Shown piece after piece: positions 46,895-59,449 of a stretch of 64,000 bases of DNA (positions are counted from its first letter, which is position 1; each line of letters begins with the position of its first letter). Source of the DNA: Myxocyprinus asiaticus (Eukaryota > Chordata > Actinopteri > Cypriniformes > Catostomidae); assembly GCF_019703515.2 (NCBI RefSeq), contig NC_059374.1:14296245-14360244 (forward strand), read 5' to 3'. The notes beneath the pieces are model-generated. The model did no database searches. It was given only the letters and a program-made list of their open reading frames with translations, and was not told the DNA's origin. The position numbers and the translations under genes were made by a program.

Positions 46895-49016
46895 TGGGTA
46901 ACATTTTACAAGGTTTGCATTAGGTATCATTAACAATAGCCTAGTTTCCAACCACTTTTCACGCTATCTTGTTATAGACAAAGTGAAAATGCGTAAATTT
47001 TTTTTGGAGAAATTTGCCGTCTTCTGCCGGTTTCCATTCAAATAGCCTTTTGTTATCGACAAAGTGAAAATGTGTAAAAAAAATGTGGGAAAAATTTGCC
47101 GTCTTCTGCCTGTTTCCATTCAAATGGCCTTTTATCGATAAAAATGGTGTGTGTGATGACGTCATGCCTAAAAAAACACTGTCACATACGTTTTGGTTTA
47201 GCGCAAAAGAAATCTGCCCTGAAGGCGTTTCCATTCAGAAATGTGTGTTTATCGCTAATTCGCTTCCCAGAAGTCCCTAATTGTTTTTCCCCTGAAGTTT
47301 TGGTAAAATGGGGAAAGTATTGAGACAATTCATTGAAATTAGCCAGCTTACTGTCATTTTAATTTCACAAATAAATGCAATCAGAAGGGAGCAGTTGCCC
47401 TTCTGATAGGACTGTAATATTGGTCCTGATGTTTCGCCTATCGCAGGTTCCGACCCGAATGCGAATCGTCATGGCCCTGTTCAAGCTGTCAACCTGCACC
47501 AAGTAGTCGGGGAAACTTTCGGTCTTAGTATAAGGACCATCTATTGATGTGTATATGCTGTGTGCACAGCTATGAAAGAAAAACTGATGCAGTGTAATAT
47601 CAGGGTTTACATATGATACATTCTTGATATTCAATAGGCTATTTTGAACAATCATCTAATCTAAAGCATTGCCATCACAACTGCATAATGTCCCGCATAT
47701 TTGTCCAGCAACTTTTAACGACCAACTGAACTTGATTGTCATCTCAAATTAATTTTAGCATCATAATGCAATTTACAATTTCTGAAGAAGCTCAGCAAAT
47801 GCGATCCGAGGTAAAGAGGGTTAGATTTAAAATATTTAAAAGTTTTAAAATGTTCAAAAGCTCGTTTTCTGAAAGTGAACTCCGCATTGGACAAATAGTT
47901 CTGAAGTGTAGAAAATGTCATTCAGCCGACTTTATTCGCCTGCAGAACAAGGTAAGGCTAATTTAAGTTTGTGTAAAGAAAAGGCATATATAGGTCTAAA
48001 AATATTATTTTTTTCATTTGATAATATATATATATTTTTTAATTTAATGTATTTTTCGTTTGGCAATTTATTTAATTTAATATAGGGAATTTTGCCTGCA
48101 TTTTTTCAAAAGTATAAACAATAATTTAATACAATTGGGCTATATGTTAGTGTCCAAAAAACCACACTGAAGCTTTTCTTCTAGTATTGTGCATATATTT
48201 TTTATTTAAAACATATGTGCACAGAAATTATATGTTTTTTGTATTGTGGGCTAATTCCGTGACTGCTGTCTATTATTTTGATTGGTGTGAAAAAGCAATT
48301 TTAATAAATAAACGGATGGCTACCGCGATTAAATTAATCACAAACAGTGGCCATTCATTTGTTCTCCGTGCACTTGTCAAATGTGCATGTCTTGAAATGA
48401 GATATTTGTATTGGCACTCCTGGAAGTGTCATGTTTGCAGTGATCGGATCTTTATGCCGTTCAGATCAATCCATAATCACGTGTAATAAATTGGCTTTCA
48501 AGGATCCTATACCTTGTCATCATGATTAACACAGGCAACGATTGGGGTAAATTCTGTCATGTGACACTACATTTTTGCATTAATGCCAATTTTCTCAACA
48601 AAGTGTTTCCAAACCAGTTTTTCACGACATTTGATGTATCAACATAGAATTTATGCGCTAGAGTTAAATGGAAAAATATTATGTCGACACTTGTGAAATT
48701 TTTCCATCAGCTTAATTCTGATGCGCTAAAAAAATCCTTGGATGGAAACGTAGTTAAAGTATAATACAATTTTCCAGCATTAATTAATCTTGGCTAATGT
48801 AAATTTATAAAAATAAAATTGTTTATTGTTTTTTTCATGTTAGTTCATAGTGTATTAACTGTTAACTTATAAAAACTTTTGTTAAAAATGTACTAGTATA
48901 TTTAGAAATTAACATTAACCAAGATTATTAAGTATTGTTCATTGTTAGTTCATGTTAACTAATGTAGTTAACTAATATTAACAAACACAACCGTAAGAGT
49001 TATCCATTAAAGTAAC
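46895..49016. repeat. Older inverted-repeat element interrupted by the 1.8-kb element
   Basis: The left remnant is GGGTAACATTTTACAAGG, then TTAGGTATCATTAAC. On the right, 48757-49016 holds GTTAGTTCATGTTAACTAATG, a common fish repeat, and fades at TTAAAGTAACAC. The two remnants lie on either side of 46939-48754, consistent with an insertion into an older repeat. Confidence 0.5.
46939..48754 (+). mobile_element. Unnamed 1.8-kb DNA element, copy A
   Basis: Ends GCCTAGTTTCCAACCA and, inverse at the right, TTGGATGGAAACGTAGT. TA lies on both sides, a weak two-base signature. The interior matches copy B (51152-52957) in inverted orientation over its full length. The reading frames at 47736-47966 and 48187-48486 have relatives in copy B. 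In the 80-codon stretch shared by the two copies, most of the differences that I compared change amino acids, which argues against a conserved protein. An 80-bp tandem duplication (46972-47051 and 47052-47131) is present only in copy A. I do not recognise the superfamily. Confidence 0.72.
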
Positions 49017-49680
49017 ACAAAATAAGAAAATGCTGTTTAAAATAGTTTTAGATAGTTTTAATAGAATAGGACACTGCTGACAATGCTTGAAATTCCATTT
49101 CAGCTACCCACATTCCTATGTATAAATGTTTGAGCAACCAATTCATTTTTTTTTTAAATGTATAAATAAAATTACATTCTGAATAGGGCCTATAACACAA
49201 CGCCTCGAAATATATATTGTAAACAAATGCAGATAGGATGGTTTGGTTATTTTCCAGATTAACTACTCATATTTTCACTCTATGTGATATTTTTGTGTCT
49301 TTATATCGGCAGTGTCTGAATTCCTTCCCCAGCAGATTATTCTTGACAAAATGTGAAAAGCCATAATGATTTGACAAATGCTGTTTCTGCTATCCTTTAC
49401 ACAAAATAAGCCTCAAAGTCTCAAATAGCCACAAAGCAATATTTTTCATTACTTATTTCCTGCATTTCTGTCAGGCATGAGCATTATTCAGCAAGGTGTG
49501 CAGTCTGTTGTCTAATAATACTGTTATAAGAAGCTGCGCTCAGTTCCCAGCAATGCTTTGCATTATGAATAAATTATGCAGATTAGTGTGTACTGCTTAG
49601 CTTTACTTCTTGCCGATTTTACACTGCACAATGTATATCTAATAATATGCTTAAAGAGAATTAACTTTTCCACTTTTGAC
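49017..49680. other. No gene seen
   Basis: AT-rich sequence with nothing recognisable. Confidence 0.45.
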
Positions 49681-50572
49681 GTGAATGCAGGAGGTGAGGT
49701 GTCCAAGTCACATCAGCTACTTACTGGGGTACCTCAGGGCTCAGTGCTTGGGTCACTTCTCTTCTCTATATACACAACATCACTGGGACCCATCATTCAG
49801 GCACATGGTTTCTCTTACCACAGCTACACCAATGACACATAGCTCTACTTGTCATCCAGCCCAACAACACCATGGTGACAGCTCAAATCTCAGCCTGTTT
49901 GGCAGACATCTTGGCCTGGATGAAGGAACACCACCTGCAACTTAACCTAGCAAAGACTGAGCTCCTCATCTTTCCAGCCAACCCTGCTGTTGAACACAAC
50001 ATCACCGTGCAGCTGGGTTCAACTACAGTAATGCCTTCCAAAACTGGACTACTGTAACGCTCTCATTGCAGGCCTCCCAGCATGCGCAATTAGACCCCTG
50101 CAAATGATTCAGAATGCAGCAGCACGTCTGGTCTTTAATGAACCAAAGAGAGCACGTTACACCACTCCTTGTCTCTCTTCACTGGCTGCCGGTTGGCATG
50201 TATCAAATTCAAGGCTCTGATGCTGGCATACAGAACTGTCACTGGGTCTGCACCAGCATACCTAAAATCATTTCTGCAGAGCTATGTTCCCACCAGAAGC
50301 CTGCGGACGGCTAAGGAACGGCGCCTTATTGTACCAACACAAAGAGGCACCAAAACATAACAAAACAAAAATAAATGAATAAATAAATATTTAAAAAATA
50401 TACACACACTATATATATATATATTACTATTCTGATACTATTGAAACTTTGTAATGCAGCACTTTTCGTACCACTGTCTGAATCGCTTATGATGTATTAT
50501 TCCTCTTTTGTAAGTCGCTTTGGATAAAAGCATCTGCCAAATGAATAAATGTAAATGTAATGTAATATACAT
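49681..50572 (+). pseudogene. L2/CR1-type LINE relic: reverse-transcriptase fragment and 3' tail
   Basis: A 5'-truncated non-LTR retrotransposon. Translated pieces include LLTGVPQGSVLGSLLFSIYT (reverse-transcriptase block with the QGSVLG motif), YTNDT, which sits where the catalytic YADDT should be (Ala-Asp is Thr-Asn), then ILAWMKEHHLQLNLAKTELL. After an internal deletion near 50040 it continues as LDYCNALIAGLP, AARLVF, SLHWLPV and the C-terminal region. Several frame changes and stops separate the pieces. The tail carries TCGCTTTGGATAAAAGCATC, then GCCAAATGAATAAATG and TGTAATG repeats, typical of L2 ends. It cannot be active. Confidence 0.85.
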
Positions 50573-51149
50573 TTTACATACAAACAATATGGCAGACAAA
50601 ATCATTTGCTTGTGTTTGAACTGAAGTACCCTTAACACCACATACAATTAACCAAATGAAATCAATCAGCTGATAATTAAAAGACAGCAAAAGTAAATGA
50701 AGCATGTGTCAGGTTATGCAACTAACCAGACAAATCACAATAACACAATAAATCATCAGAGAAATCAGTCTGAAGCTAAATAATAACAGGCAGATTTAAA
50801 ATTTTGAACAAAAATGTTTATTTGAAATTCTCAATAAGGCCAAAAACTTCAAAGAGAGTTACTTAATATGACTGTTAGACACACAATGTTGATATTTGAG
50901 AGCAAAGCCTGCAGGTGAGTATATGCACATGACTGTAAAACACCCAATATAACACAATTGTAAAGTACAACACTGAAAAATATCTCAATTGTTTCTCCTA
51001 GACATTTGCTGAAGTCTCCTGCTTCTCAGATTCTTTTCTGAGCTATGCTATCCACAGTAATTGTATAGAGCTATACTCCTACTGTGTCAACAACTGACTC
51101 ATTTGTGTCATAACTAAGAACTCGATAAAGTTTGCTGAGCAATGATCAA
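50573..51149. other. No gene seen
   Basis: AT-rich spacer between the LINE relic and copy B of the 1.8-kb element. Nothing recognisable. Confidence 0.45.
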
Positions 51150-51151
51150 TA

Positions 51152-52957
51152 ACTACGTTTCCATCCAAGGATTTTTTGCGAAAAAAGTTTTAGCGCATCA
51201 AAATAAAGCTGATGGAAACGCAAATTATCGCTAAAATTTCACAAGTGTCGACATAATATTTTTCCATTTAACTCTAGTGCATAAACTCTATGTTGATACA
51301 TCAAATGTCACGAAAAACTGGTTTGGAAACACTTTTTGTTGAGAAAATTGGCATTAACGCAAAAATGTAGTGTCACATGACAGAATTTACCCCAATCGTT
51401 GCCTGTGTTAATCATGATGACAAGGTATAGGATCCTTGAAAGCCAATTTATTGCATGTGATTATGGATTGATCTGAACGGCATAAAGATCCGATCACTGC
51501 AAACATGACACTTCCTGGAGTGCCAATACAAATATCTCGTTTCAAGACATGCACATTTGACAAGTGCACGGAGAACAAATGAATGGCCACTGTTTGTGAT
51601 TAATTTAACCGCGGTAGACATCTGTTTATTTATTAAAGTTGCTTTTTCACACCATTCAAAATAATAGACGGCAGTCATGGAATTAGCCCACAATACAAAA
51701 AAAAAAAAACATTTCTGTGCACAAAGATATTTTAAATTAAAAATAAATACACAATACTAGGAGAAAAGCTTCAGTGTGCTTTTTTGAAACACTAACAGCC
51801 CAACTCTATAAAATTATTGTTTAGCTTTTGAAAAAATGCTGGCAAAATTCCCTATATTAAATTAAATTACCAAACGAAAAACACATTAAATTAAAAAAAT
51901 AAATTTCAAATGAAAAAATATATATTTTTAGACCTATATATGCCTTTTCTTTACACAAACTTAAATTAGCCTTACCCTGTTCTGTAGATGAATAAAGTCG
52001 GCTGAATGACATTTTCTACACTTCAAGACTATAAACTATCAAAACTATTTGTCTAATGCGGAGTTCACTTTCAGAAAACGAGCTTTTGAACCTTTTAAAA
52101 CGTTAGAATTAGAATTTTTAGAATTTTTTTAATCTAACCCTCTTTACCTCGGATCGCATTTGCTGAGCTTCTTCAGAAAATGTAAATTGCATTATGATGC
52201 TAAAATTAATTTGAGATGACAATCAAGTTCAGTTGGTCGTTAAAAGTTGCTGGACAAATATGCGGGACATTATGCAGTTGTGATGGCAATGCTTTAGATT
52301 AGATGATTGTTCAAAATAGTCTACTGAATATCAGGAATGTATCATATGTAAACCCTGAAATTACACTGCATCAGTTTTTCTATAATAGCTGTGCACACAG
52401 CATATACACATCGATGGATGGTCCTTATACTAAGACTTAAAGTTCCCCACTACTTGGTGCTGGTTGCCAGCTTGAACAGGGCCGTGACGATTCATTTGTG
52501 TCGGAACCGGTGGCAACTTGCAATAGGCGCAACATCAGGACCAATATTACAGTCCTATCAGAAGGGCAACTGCTTCCTTTCGATTGCAATTCCTCATCTT
52601 CTGATTGCATTTATTTGTGAAATTAAAATGACAGTAAGCTGTCTAATTTCAATGAATTGTCTCAATACTCTCCCCATTTTACCAAAACTTCGGAGGAAAA
52701 CAATTAGGGACATCTGGCAGGCGAATTAGCGATAAACACACATTTCTGTATGGAAACGGCTTAAGGGCAGATTTCTTTTGCGCTAAACCAAAACTTATGT
52801 GACATTTTTTTAGGCATGACGTCATCACGCACACCATTTTTAATCGCTAAAAGTCAATTTGAATGGAAACAGGAAAAGACGGCAAATTTTTTACAAAAAA
52901 TACGCATTTTCACTTTGTCGATAACAAAATAGCACGAAAAGTGGATGGAAACTAGGC
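51152..52957 (-). mobile_element. Unnamed 1.8-kb DNA element, copy B (inverted)
   Basis: Starts ACTACGTTTCCATCCAAGGA and ends AGTGGATGGAAACTAGGC, with TA on both sides. It is the inverse of copy A over about 1.8 kb. The stretches that I compared look roughly 90-95 percent identical by eye. It lacks the 80-bp tandem duplication of copy A. Frames at 51448-51693 (minus) and 52391-52729 (plus) are not recognisable proteins. Confidence 0.72.
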
Positions 52958-52959
52958 TA

Positions 52960-53282
52960 GTGTCACATTCTTTTATGTGGTTGGGTACAGCAGGTGCAAA
53001 TTTTTTGTTTTTGTTTTTATATTGTGTTTGGTTTGTTCATCTAAACAGCGTTGTAGGACAGTAGGGTATTCCAGGCAGGAGAGCAATAAGAGGGTTTTGA
53101 AAGAGAGAAAGAGAGGGCAGGTAAATCCCGCTACTGTTTCAAAGTGACTAGCACAAAGACATACCTCCGACTCGAACTGATCATAGCTGTATCCTGGCTG
53201 ACATTGAGGTTTGGAGACGTGCAAGTGTTGCTTCAACGGTGTCATACTCTTTCAATGTCTTCTATCATAGATGAGATATAAG
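52960..53282. other. No gene seen
   Basis: Short spacer with a GA-rich stretch near 53093-53118. No recognisable gene or element end. Confidence 0.45.
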
Positions 53283-53290
53283 GTGTAAAC

Positions 53291-53946
53291 TAGAGGTCTA
53301 CCGATAGTGGAATTTGCAGATACTGATATCTAAGGTGGCAGAAAAGGCTGACAACCGATTAATCGGACAATAGTTTTTAAAATTGATTTATTAAATGTAG
53401 ATACATTTTCTTACTCTTTTCTTACTGTGATGATCACAGACATGGAGGCTACGAGAGTCTAAAATGAGTAAAATCTCAGATGTGTGTTTGTTATGAAACC
53501 AAAATAAATCTTAAACTCTTAAAATCATCTAAAATATATTACAATAAAACACTATAAAGTAAACATTGTCATAAGGGCTAATAAATACAGTATGAGCAGT
53601 AATTCATCAACAGTAGATCATCATTCATCAATAGTATATTGTCACTGATTGCTTGTGAATTGGCATATGTGTCTTTTTTTATAACATTGCGCATTAATAA
53701 TTGTGAATTAGTCCATAAACAGTAATGGTGAAAGAGTCTTGGCTCCTTTACAATGCTCTTTATGTAAATATTCAAAAATTAAGCTTTTTGTAGCCATATA
53801 TATATATTCACCAGATGAATGGTTTTGGCCACAGAGGAATATAGAGGAATAAAATAATAAATAAATAAACTATCGGCGACAATTTTTGCTGATAACCGAT
53901 AGTTCCAAAAAGCAACTATCGGCACCGATCTATCGGTCGATCTCTA
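53291..53946. mobile_element. hAT element (TAGAGGTC ends), 656 bp
   Basis: Starts TAGAGGTCTACCGATAGTGG and ends with the inverse, CTATCGGTCGATCTCTA. A perfect 8-bp duplication, GTGTAAAC, lies at 53283-53290 and 53947-53954. It is the same family as 6684-7129 in inverted orientation, with a longer interior. Repeated CCGAT/ATCGG subterminal motifs. No transposase. Confidence 0.9.
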
Positions 53947-54265
53947 GTGTAAACCTAATAAATGTAATGTCTATGCATTACTGTTCAGAGTAATAAGGCT
54001 TGTCAAAGCCAGCATACTGTTTTTTATTAAACAAACTTGGGTTAGGTTTTTTATTTATTTAATGTTTTCAAATCTAAGACTACATTTTAAACTCTAAATC
54101 CCCAACCTTTAAAGATACGTCCACCAAACTCGGCAAAGACATTTAGTCTGTTCGGATTCTGGTTGCTGTATCTTTCTAACTGATCATACTTAAGAGGTTA
54201 CCACATGACTCCCATTATCATTGCAAATACATTGGACTCTATGGAGTAAAGTGTCCACTTCAGCA

Positions 54266-55285
54266 TAGGGCTGTCAATTGGCTAGAGAAACCAAATTTGA
54301 ATTTTGACCTTAAATATTTTCAAAATTCGAATTAAATTCAAATTTTTAAGTCATCTGATATACTATAACGTTGTTTCCTTAGTCCACAAGCGCACTGTGT
54401 TATATTACATAGAACATTCTTGGCTGTTAAAAAAAAAAAAAAAAAAAGAGCATCCCATTTTCAAATAATGTGCATAAAACAAGTAAATAAAAAGTTTTAG
54501 TCGGTCCATATTCTCAAATGTTAAGTCAAAAGTAAAAGGAGGAGGAAAATGCTTCAATAGACAGTTCACATGATGTTACACTTGCACTTATGCCACAATA
54601 TACTACCCTAGACTCAAGCTTCATAATAACAGCGAAATACCACATTGTTTTTATTCATTATAGTTGTATGTAGGGTAGCAATATTCCCAGATAGCAGTGG
54701 TATTCGGCTGAACTCGGTGGTGAAGCGGCTCAGACTATGAGCCCATGCCAGAGTCTGTTCAAACAGACAGAATACAGCAGAATGGATCTGAACGTGAGGA
54801 TCGAGACACACATTTCAAGCTGAACTCCTTTCCTGACAACACATTAAAAAAACGTATTGCTTAATCTAAGAAATGCTTATAAGAGACCAAGACACAACGG
54901 CCAAAGGCCTCCACCTATGAGGCTGTTCACACCGAACGCTATTGCAACCATCCATTTGTTTTTCTATGTAAACACATGCTAGACGAATTTCTTTGTTTCT
55001 CTTTGTTTTGTTTATTCAGTGTCATGTGCAGGAGCGCTGTTTTTTAGATGCTGTGTTTAATAAAAAAGAACTTTAAAAAGCGTCTTGAGACACCGGCATT
55101 CTGTTAAACTGTATTTGTTGCACTGTGTCTAGCCTTTTTAGCACAAGAAATACGATTTATCTGAAGTCATCATCAGTGCTTGGCACACATCCAAAATTCC
55201 AGTGCACAGTTTTAGTATTCAAATGTGATTTTTTTTCTTAAATTCGACGAATATTCGAATTTCAAATTTTAATTTGACAGCCCTA
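54266..55285. mobile_element. hAT element (TAGGGCTGTC ends), 1020 bp
   Basis: Starts TAGGGCTGTCAATTGGC and ends AATTTGACAGCCCTA. The flanks CTTCAGCA (54258-54265) and CTTCAGAA (55286-55293) are a 7/8 match to an 8-bp duplication. Both ends are rich in TTCGAAT/ATTCGAAT motifs. The interior carries a TTCACACCGAAC MITE-like block, as in 5296-5495. Non-coding. Confidence 0.82.
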
Positions 55286-55510
55286 CTTCAGAATTGACCT
55301 TGGCACTGCGTTGCGCTTCAGTCAAGTGTTGTAACACAATTAAAAAATTTTGACCCCATTGATGCTGACCTTTCCAAGCATCAGCCAATGATTAACAGGC
55401 TATTTGCATATATGCATATTTTAGTCTGACTTTGCAATGACATGTCCAACTTAAACCATAGCGATCAAAGCAATTGCAAAAGGACTTTTTTCTTCTTCTC
55501 TAAATACATA

Positions 55511-56094
55511 TTTTCTGTTCTGGGTTCAATACTAGTTCAGCTCAATCGACAGCATTTATGGCATAATATTGATTACCATAATACTTAGTTTTGACTTGCC
55601 CCTAATTTTCTTTAAAAAGAGCAAAAATCTGGGTTACAGTGAGGCACTTACAATGGAAGTGAATGGGGCCAATCTGTAAATGTTAAAATACCACTGTTTC
55701 AAAAATATAGCCACAAGACATAAACAATATGGGTGTTGACATGATTTTAGTGTGAAGTTTCTGTGTAAAGCCATGACGATGTCATCAAACACTAAAATCC
55801 TAAAACAACTGTAAAAACGACGATTTAAACAACTTTAACAGCTCAAATAATACATGAGTTTTAACAGAATTAATGTAAGTGCTTTTATAAAATTATAAGT
55901 TTCACATTTCTGCCTTTAATCCCTGCAAATATTGGCTCCATTCACTTCCATTGTAAGTGCCTCACTGCAACCTCGATTTTTGCAGTTTTTAAAGAAAAGG
56001 AGGGACGAGTCCAAATCATTTTTTGTGGTAATCAACATTATACCAAAAAATGCTGTCGACTGAGCTGAACTTGTACTGAACCCGGAATATTCCT
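55511..56094. mobile_element. TTAA-type foldback element (relative of 37322-37748)
   Basis: The right end GAACCCGGAATATTCCT is followed by TTAA (56095-56098). The left end is eroded (about 55511, CTGGGTTCAATACTAGTTC). The arms pair through ACAGCATTTATGGCATAAT and ACTTGCCCC. A CT microsatellite follows at 56124-56142. Confidence 0.7.
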
Positions 56095-56098
56095 TTAA

Positions 56099-56747
56099 CA
56101 GCTGTCTTTGCAAATCCTCTTTAACTCTCTCTCTCTCTCTCTAACTCTGTATCTCTCTTTCTCTTGCCAGTCTGTTGTTATGGCAAAAACTGAGATAAAA
56201 GCAAACGTTTCCTATGTTTGTCTGTGATGGAATTAACTTAGCTCTTCCAACACACTGTTTTTGGAAAGACACGGTGCAATGCAAAGTGAAACCACCTGTG
56301 TAGGCGTAATTATGATAAATTAAAGATAAATATGTTAATAGGTTTAAAAATGTGCCAGTGTATTTACACGCACCTACAACATACTGAAAGCTTCCTTTGT
56401 AAAACCTGTCAAAATTGAACATACAATAAACTTTGGATGGACATCCATTTTTGACTTTCAATAGTATTTACATCAAAAAGCACTTTACTTTCATTACCAA
56501 AGGGAATCCCCGATTGCTTATGATTTACATTGCAAACCCACATTTCTAGATCTAAAATGAAGATATTTGAGGCTAAGGCTACATAGAAAGGGAAAGTTTA
56601 AAAGTTTACAAAGTCTATAGACTACCTCAACATGTTTAACATGGCTAATTTGTTTCTACAAAGAACTGAGATAATTTAACTGTCATTTTGAGACCAGAAA
56701 CCTTCTGATTAATAACAGGGAGAATTGAGTATTTTGAGCTAGGTATT
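56099..56747. other. No gene seen
   Basis: A CT-rich start, then AT-rich sequence. Nothing recognisable. Confidence 0.45.
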
Positions 56748-57337
56748 TCAGCCATATACACCGTATACCGTAGACTTTGTCAGTTTAAACCAGTCTGGCC
56801 ATTCTCTGTTGACCTCTCTCATCAACAAGGCATTTCCATCCACAGAACTGCCACTTACTGGATGTTTTTTGTTCTTGGCACCATTCAGAGTAAATTCTAG
56901 AGACTGTTGTGTTTGAAAATCCCAGGAGATCAGCATTTACAGAAATAATCAAATCAGCCCATCTGGCACCAACAATCATCCATGCGATTATTTAATCAGC
57001 CAATCGTGTGGCAGTAGTGCAGTGCATAAAATCATTCAGATATGGGTCAGGAGCTTCTGTTAATTTTCACATCAACCATCAGAATGGGGAAAAAAGTGAT
57101 CTTGGTGATTTCGACTGTGGCATGATTGTTGGTGCCAGATGGGCTGGTTTGAGAATGGCCAGACTGGTTAGAACTGACAAAGTCTACGGTAACTCAGATA
57201 ACCGCTCTGTACAATTGCGGTGAGAAGAATATAATCTCAGAATGCTATTCTGAGATGCGGGTTGGCGCTATTTTGGCGGCACGAGGGGGACCTACACAAT
57301 ATTAGGCAGGTGGTTTTAATGTTGTGGCTGATCGTTG
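56748..57337. pseudogene. Rearranged Tc1 transposase relic with an inverted segment
   Basis: The plus strand, 57000-57335, carries the 5' leader, a short N-terminal piece (KSDLGDFDCGMIVGARWAG), then jumps to RMARLVRTDK and on to the right terminus (AGGTGGTTTTAATGTTGTGG). The missing helix-turn-helix piece (NADLLGFSNTTVSRIYSEWC) and its flanks lie on the minus strand at about 56979-56770. Part of the transposon is therefore inverted head-to-head, with the MIVGARWA region present on both strands. The catalytic domain is absent. It is a dead Tc1-like element. Confidence 0.8.
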
Positions 57338-59004
57338 TATATACAGTAAAGCATGGCATTTATCAACACAGGACTGAATATCATAAATGTTCAAAATATA
57401 TAAACATTGTTTATATTAAAATAATAAATGGTTGGTCACTCGTAAAAACAAGAAAAGAAGAACTGGACGATGTTTCAGCTCCAGAAATGCAAAAACAATT
57501 TGTGAATGCATAAACATACAATGTTCTTGTGATCTTTCATGGAAATACTGCCATGTCACAAGGTCAGGTGTTCCACACAAAAAGTACTAAACATGCAAAA
57601 AAAAAAAAAAAAAAAGTCTTCACATTAGTTACTTTTTTTTTTTTTTTAAATCCTCTTAACAGAAGCCAAAACAAATCTCTCGCATAAAATAACAAGCACG
57701 CATTATTCACTATATTTTATGTTTTGTAATAACATTTAGGGCAAGGCAACAAGAGAGCATCTGGAAAGTCTGTTGCAGACGTATACGGCTGCAGGCTATA
57801 TGATCTTTAATTTGATAAATGATTTGAATTACAATCTATATGTTTGTGATTTTTGTCCAAGAGAAGTTCCAGAGAGCTGGTTTTTCCTGTGCACTGTGAA
57901 ATCCGCACACAGAAATGCCCTTTGGACGCCCTTAAGGTTTGCAAGTTATATTTTTCTTATTGAGTGAATCATTAATCTTTGTTGCTATTAATTTAAATGG
58001 TGATGCCACAAAACATTTTTTGCTTGAGCTACTTTATTCAGAATGTTCTACACAAACATTACATAAAGCTGTGTGAAGTTCTTGAATTAGACAAACACTG
58101 CAATTAATTGATCTATAGAACAACTGACAATTGTGTAAGGATGTGACTGATTTTAATTTTGTGGCTCTATACTGTATGTCAGAACTTGTCTCATTTGTGT
58201 TTATTTATTTCTCTTAAGAAATTTTAATACTTAAAATTGATACTTATAAGAAACATAACAAAGAAACTCATCAAGTCTCCTGAGCTATGAAAGCACAACC
58301 TCTGAGCAATATAATTTTCCTCCAGGTAATCAGTACAAGTTTAAATCTAACAAGCCAAATAACAATAACATTATAGAGAACATTAGACAAAACAAAGTAT
58401 AATTTCCATTTAGTGGAAAATGTCATGGTGGTTTGTATTGCTCACTGCAGATTCGCAGTGTTTTGATTTAATTGTTTGATTAAATACAGTATGATTCAAA
58501 AAAACCTTGGCTTAGTTTTTAAGGTTTCCAAACAAACCCTCTCTCATCAAAATAAAATTACAGTGACTTGAGTGATCAGGAGTCGGCCATATTTTTGGTT
58601 GGCTCTGGGTTCGGCAGTAATTGGAAGCACCTGATGAAGCCTGAGAGACTCGTTCTTCAAAACTTTGGAGCGTTCGGTCAATGACAACAACAAGAATACC
58701 ACAAGCCACATTGGGGAAAATGACAATCCAAGAACAATAACGTTCAATTTGTGATCCTTTCAGTTGGGTAGGGCAGGAAACAACACATCTTTTGACAAAA
58801 TGAACATTAACACATTTAAGCCCTGAGGTATGACTTTGTGTTGACGCTCTATTCTTTTACAGGGAACTGACGTTTCTCATACAATACCAAAAAGCATACC
58901 AAGCACCTAAAACTATTATGAAACAGAAACTAGAAGTGAAAAAATATTTTTAAAACTAAAATAAAAATAGATATGGAGTTTAAAAACAAAAACAAAAGTG
59001 ACAT
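57338..59004. other. No gene; poly-A/T runs and one repeat fragment
   Basis: An A run near 57598 and a T run near 57632 flank a short segment. A dispersed fragment at 58262-58335 is shared with 43870-43945. Frames at 57262-57513, 57773-57967 and 58512-58747 have no recognised domain. Confidence 0.45.
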
Positions 59005-59165
59005 CCATCCACACATCAATCCATCTATCCATCCATCCATCCATCTCTCCATCCATCCATCAATCTACCCTTCCATCCATTCATCCATCCATCCATCTAC
59101 CCTTCTATCATCCATCTATCCATCTGCCCATGTATCTATCCATCCATCCAATCTATCCATCCATC
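59005..59165. repeat. ATCC tetranucleotide repeat
   Basis: Tandem CATC/ATCC units with interruptions. The frame reading Ile-His-Pro-Ser across it is an artefact. Confidence 0.93.
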
Positions 59166-59177
59166 TAGAGAAATTAC

Positions 59178-59443
59178 ACAATAGGGCCAAAATTATGTAC
59201 AGTAGACACCCCTGTCTAATTAACAATTTGGGGAGCACCCTTTTCTGTTCACTGATGCTCTGGTGTCCAAATGGGAGCAAATCCCTGCAGCCATGTTCAA
59301 ACATCTAGTGGAAAGCCTTTCCATAAGAGTGGAAGCTGTTATATTATTAAAGTGAAGGATTAATGTCAGTGGTTTTGAAATGAAATTTTTACCAAGCACA
59401 TATGGGTGTTGTGTGCTCAAGTGTCCACATATGTTTGGCCATA
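59178..59443 (+). mobile_element. Internally deleted Tc1-type element
   Basis: The left end, ATAGGGCCAAAATTATGTAC followed by AGTAGACACC, pairs with the right end, GTGTCCACATATGTTTGGCC followed by ATA. Between them lies a C-terminal transposase scrap ([19 protein letters not shown], from about 59298), where relatives have [13 protein letters not shown]. About 266 bp. The rest of the gene is deleted. Confidence 0.68.
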
Positions 59444-59449
59444 AAATTT

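Noticed and set aside
47365..47655. Minus-strand frame of 96 codons in copy A as a possible gene
   Set aside because: The equivalent region in copy B is open in a different frame and the peptide is not preserved, so this is element noise.
48187..48486. 99-codon frame in copy A with a close relative in copy B as a conserved protein
   Set aside because: By eye most of the base differences between copies change the amino acid, the pattern of neutral drift in two element copies, and no family is recognisable.
58973..59308. Frame with Ile-His-Pro-Ser repeats
   Set aside because: Translation of the ATCC tetranucleotide repeat.
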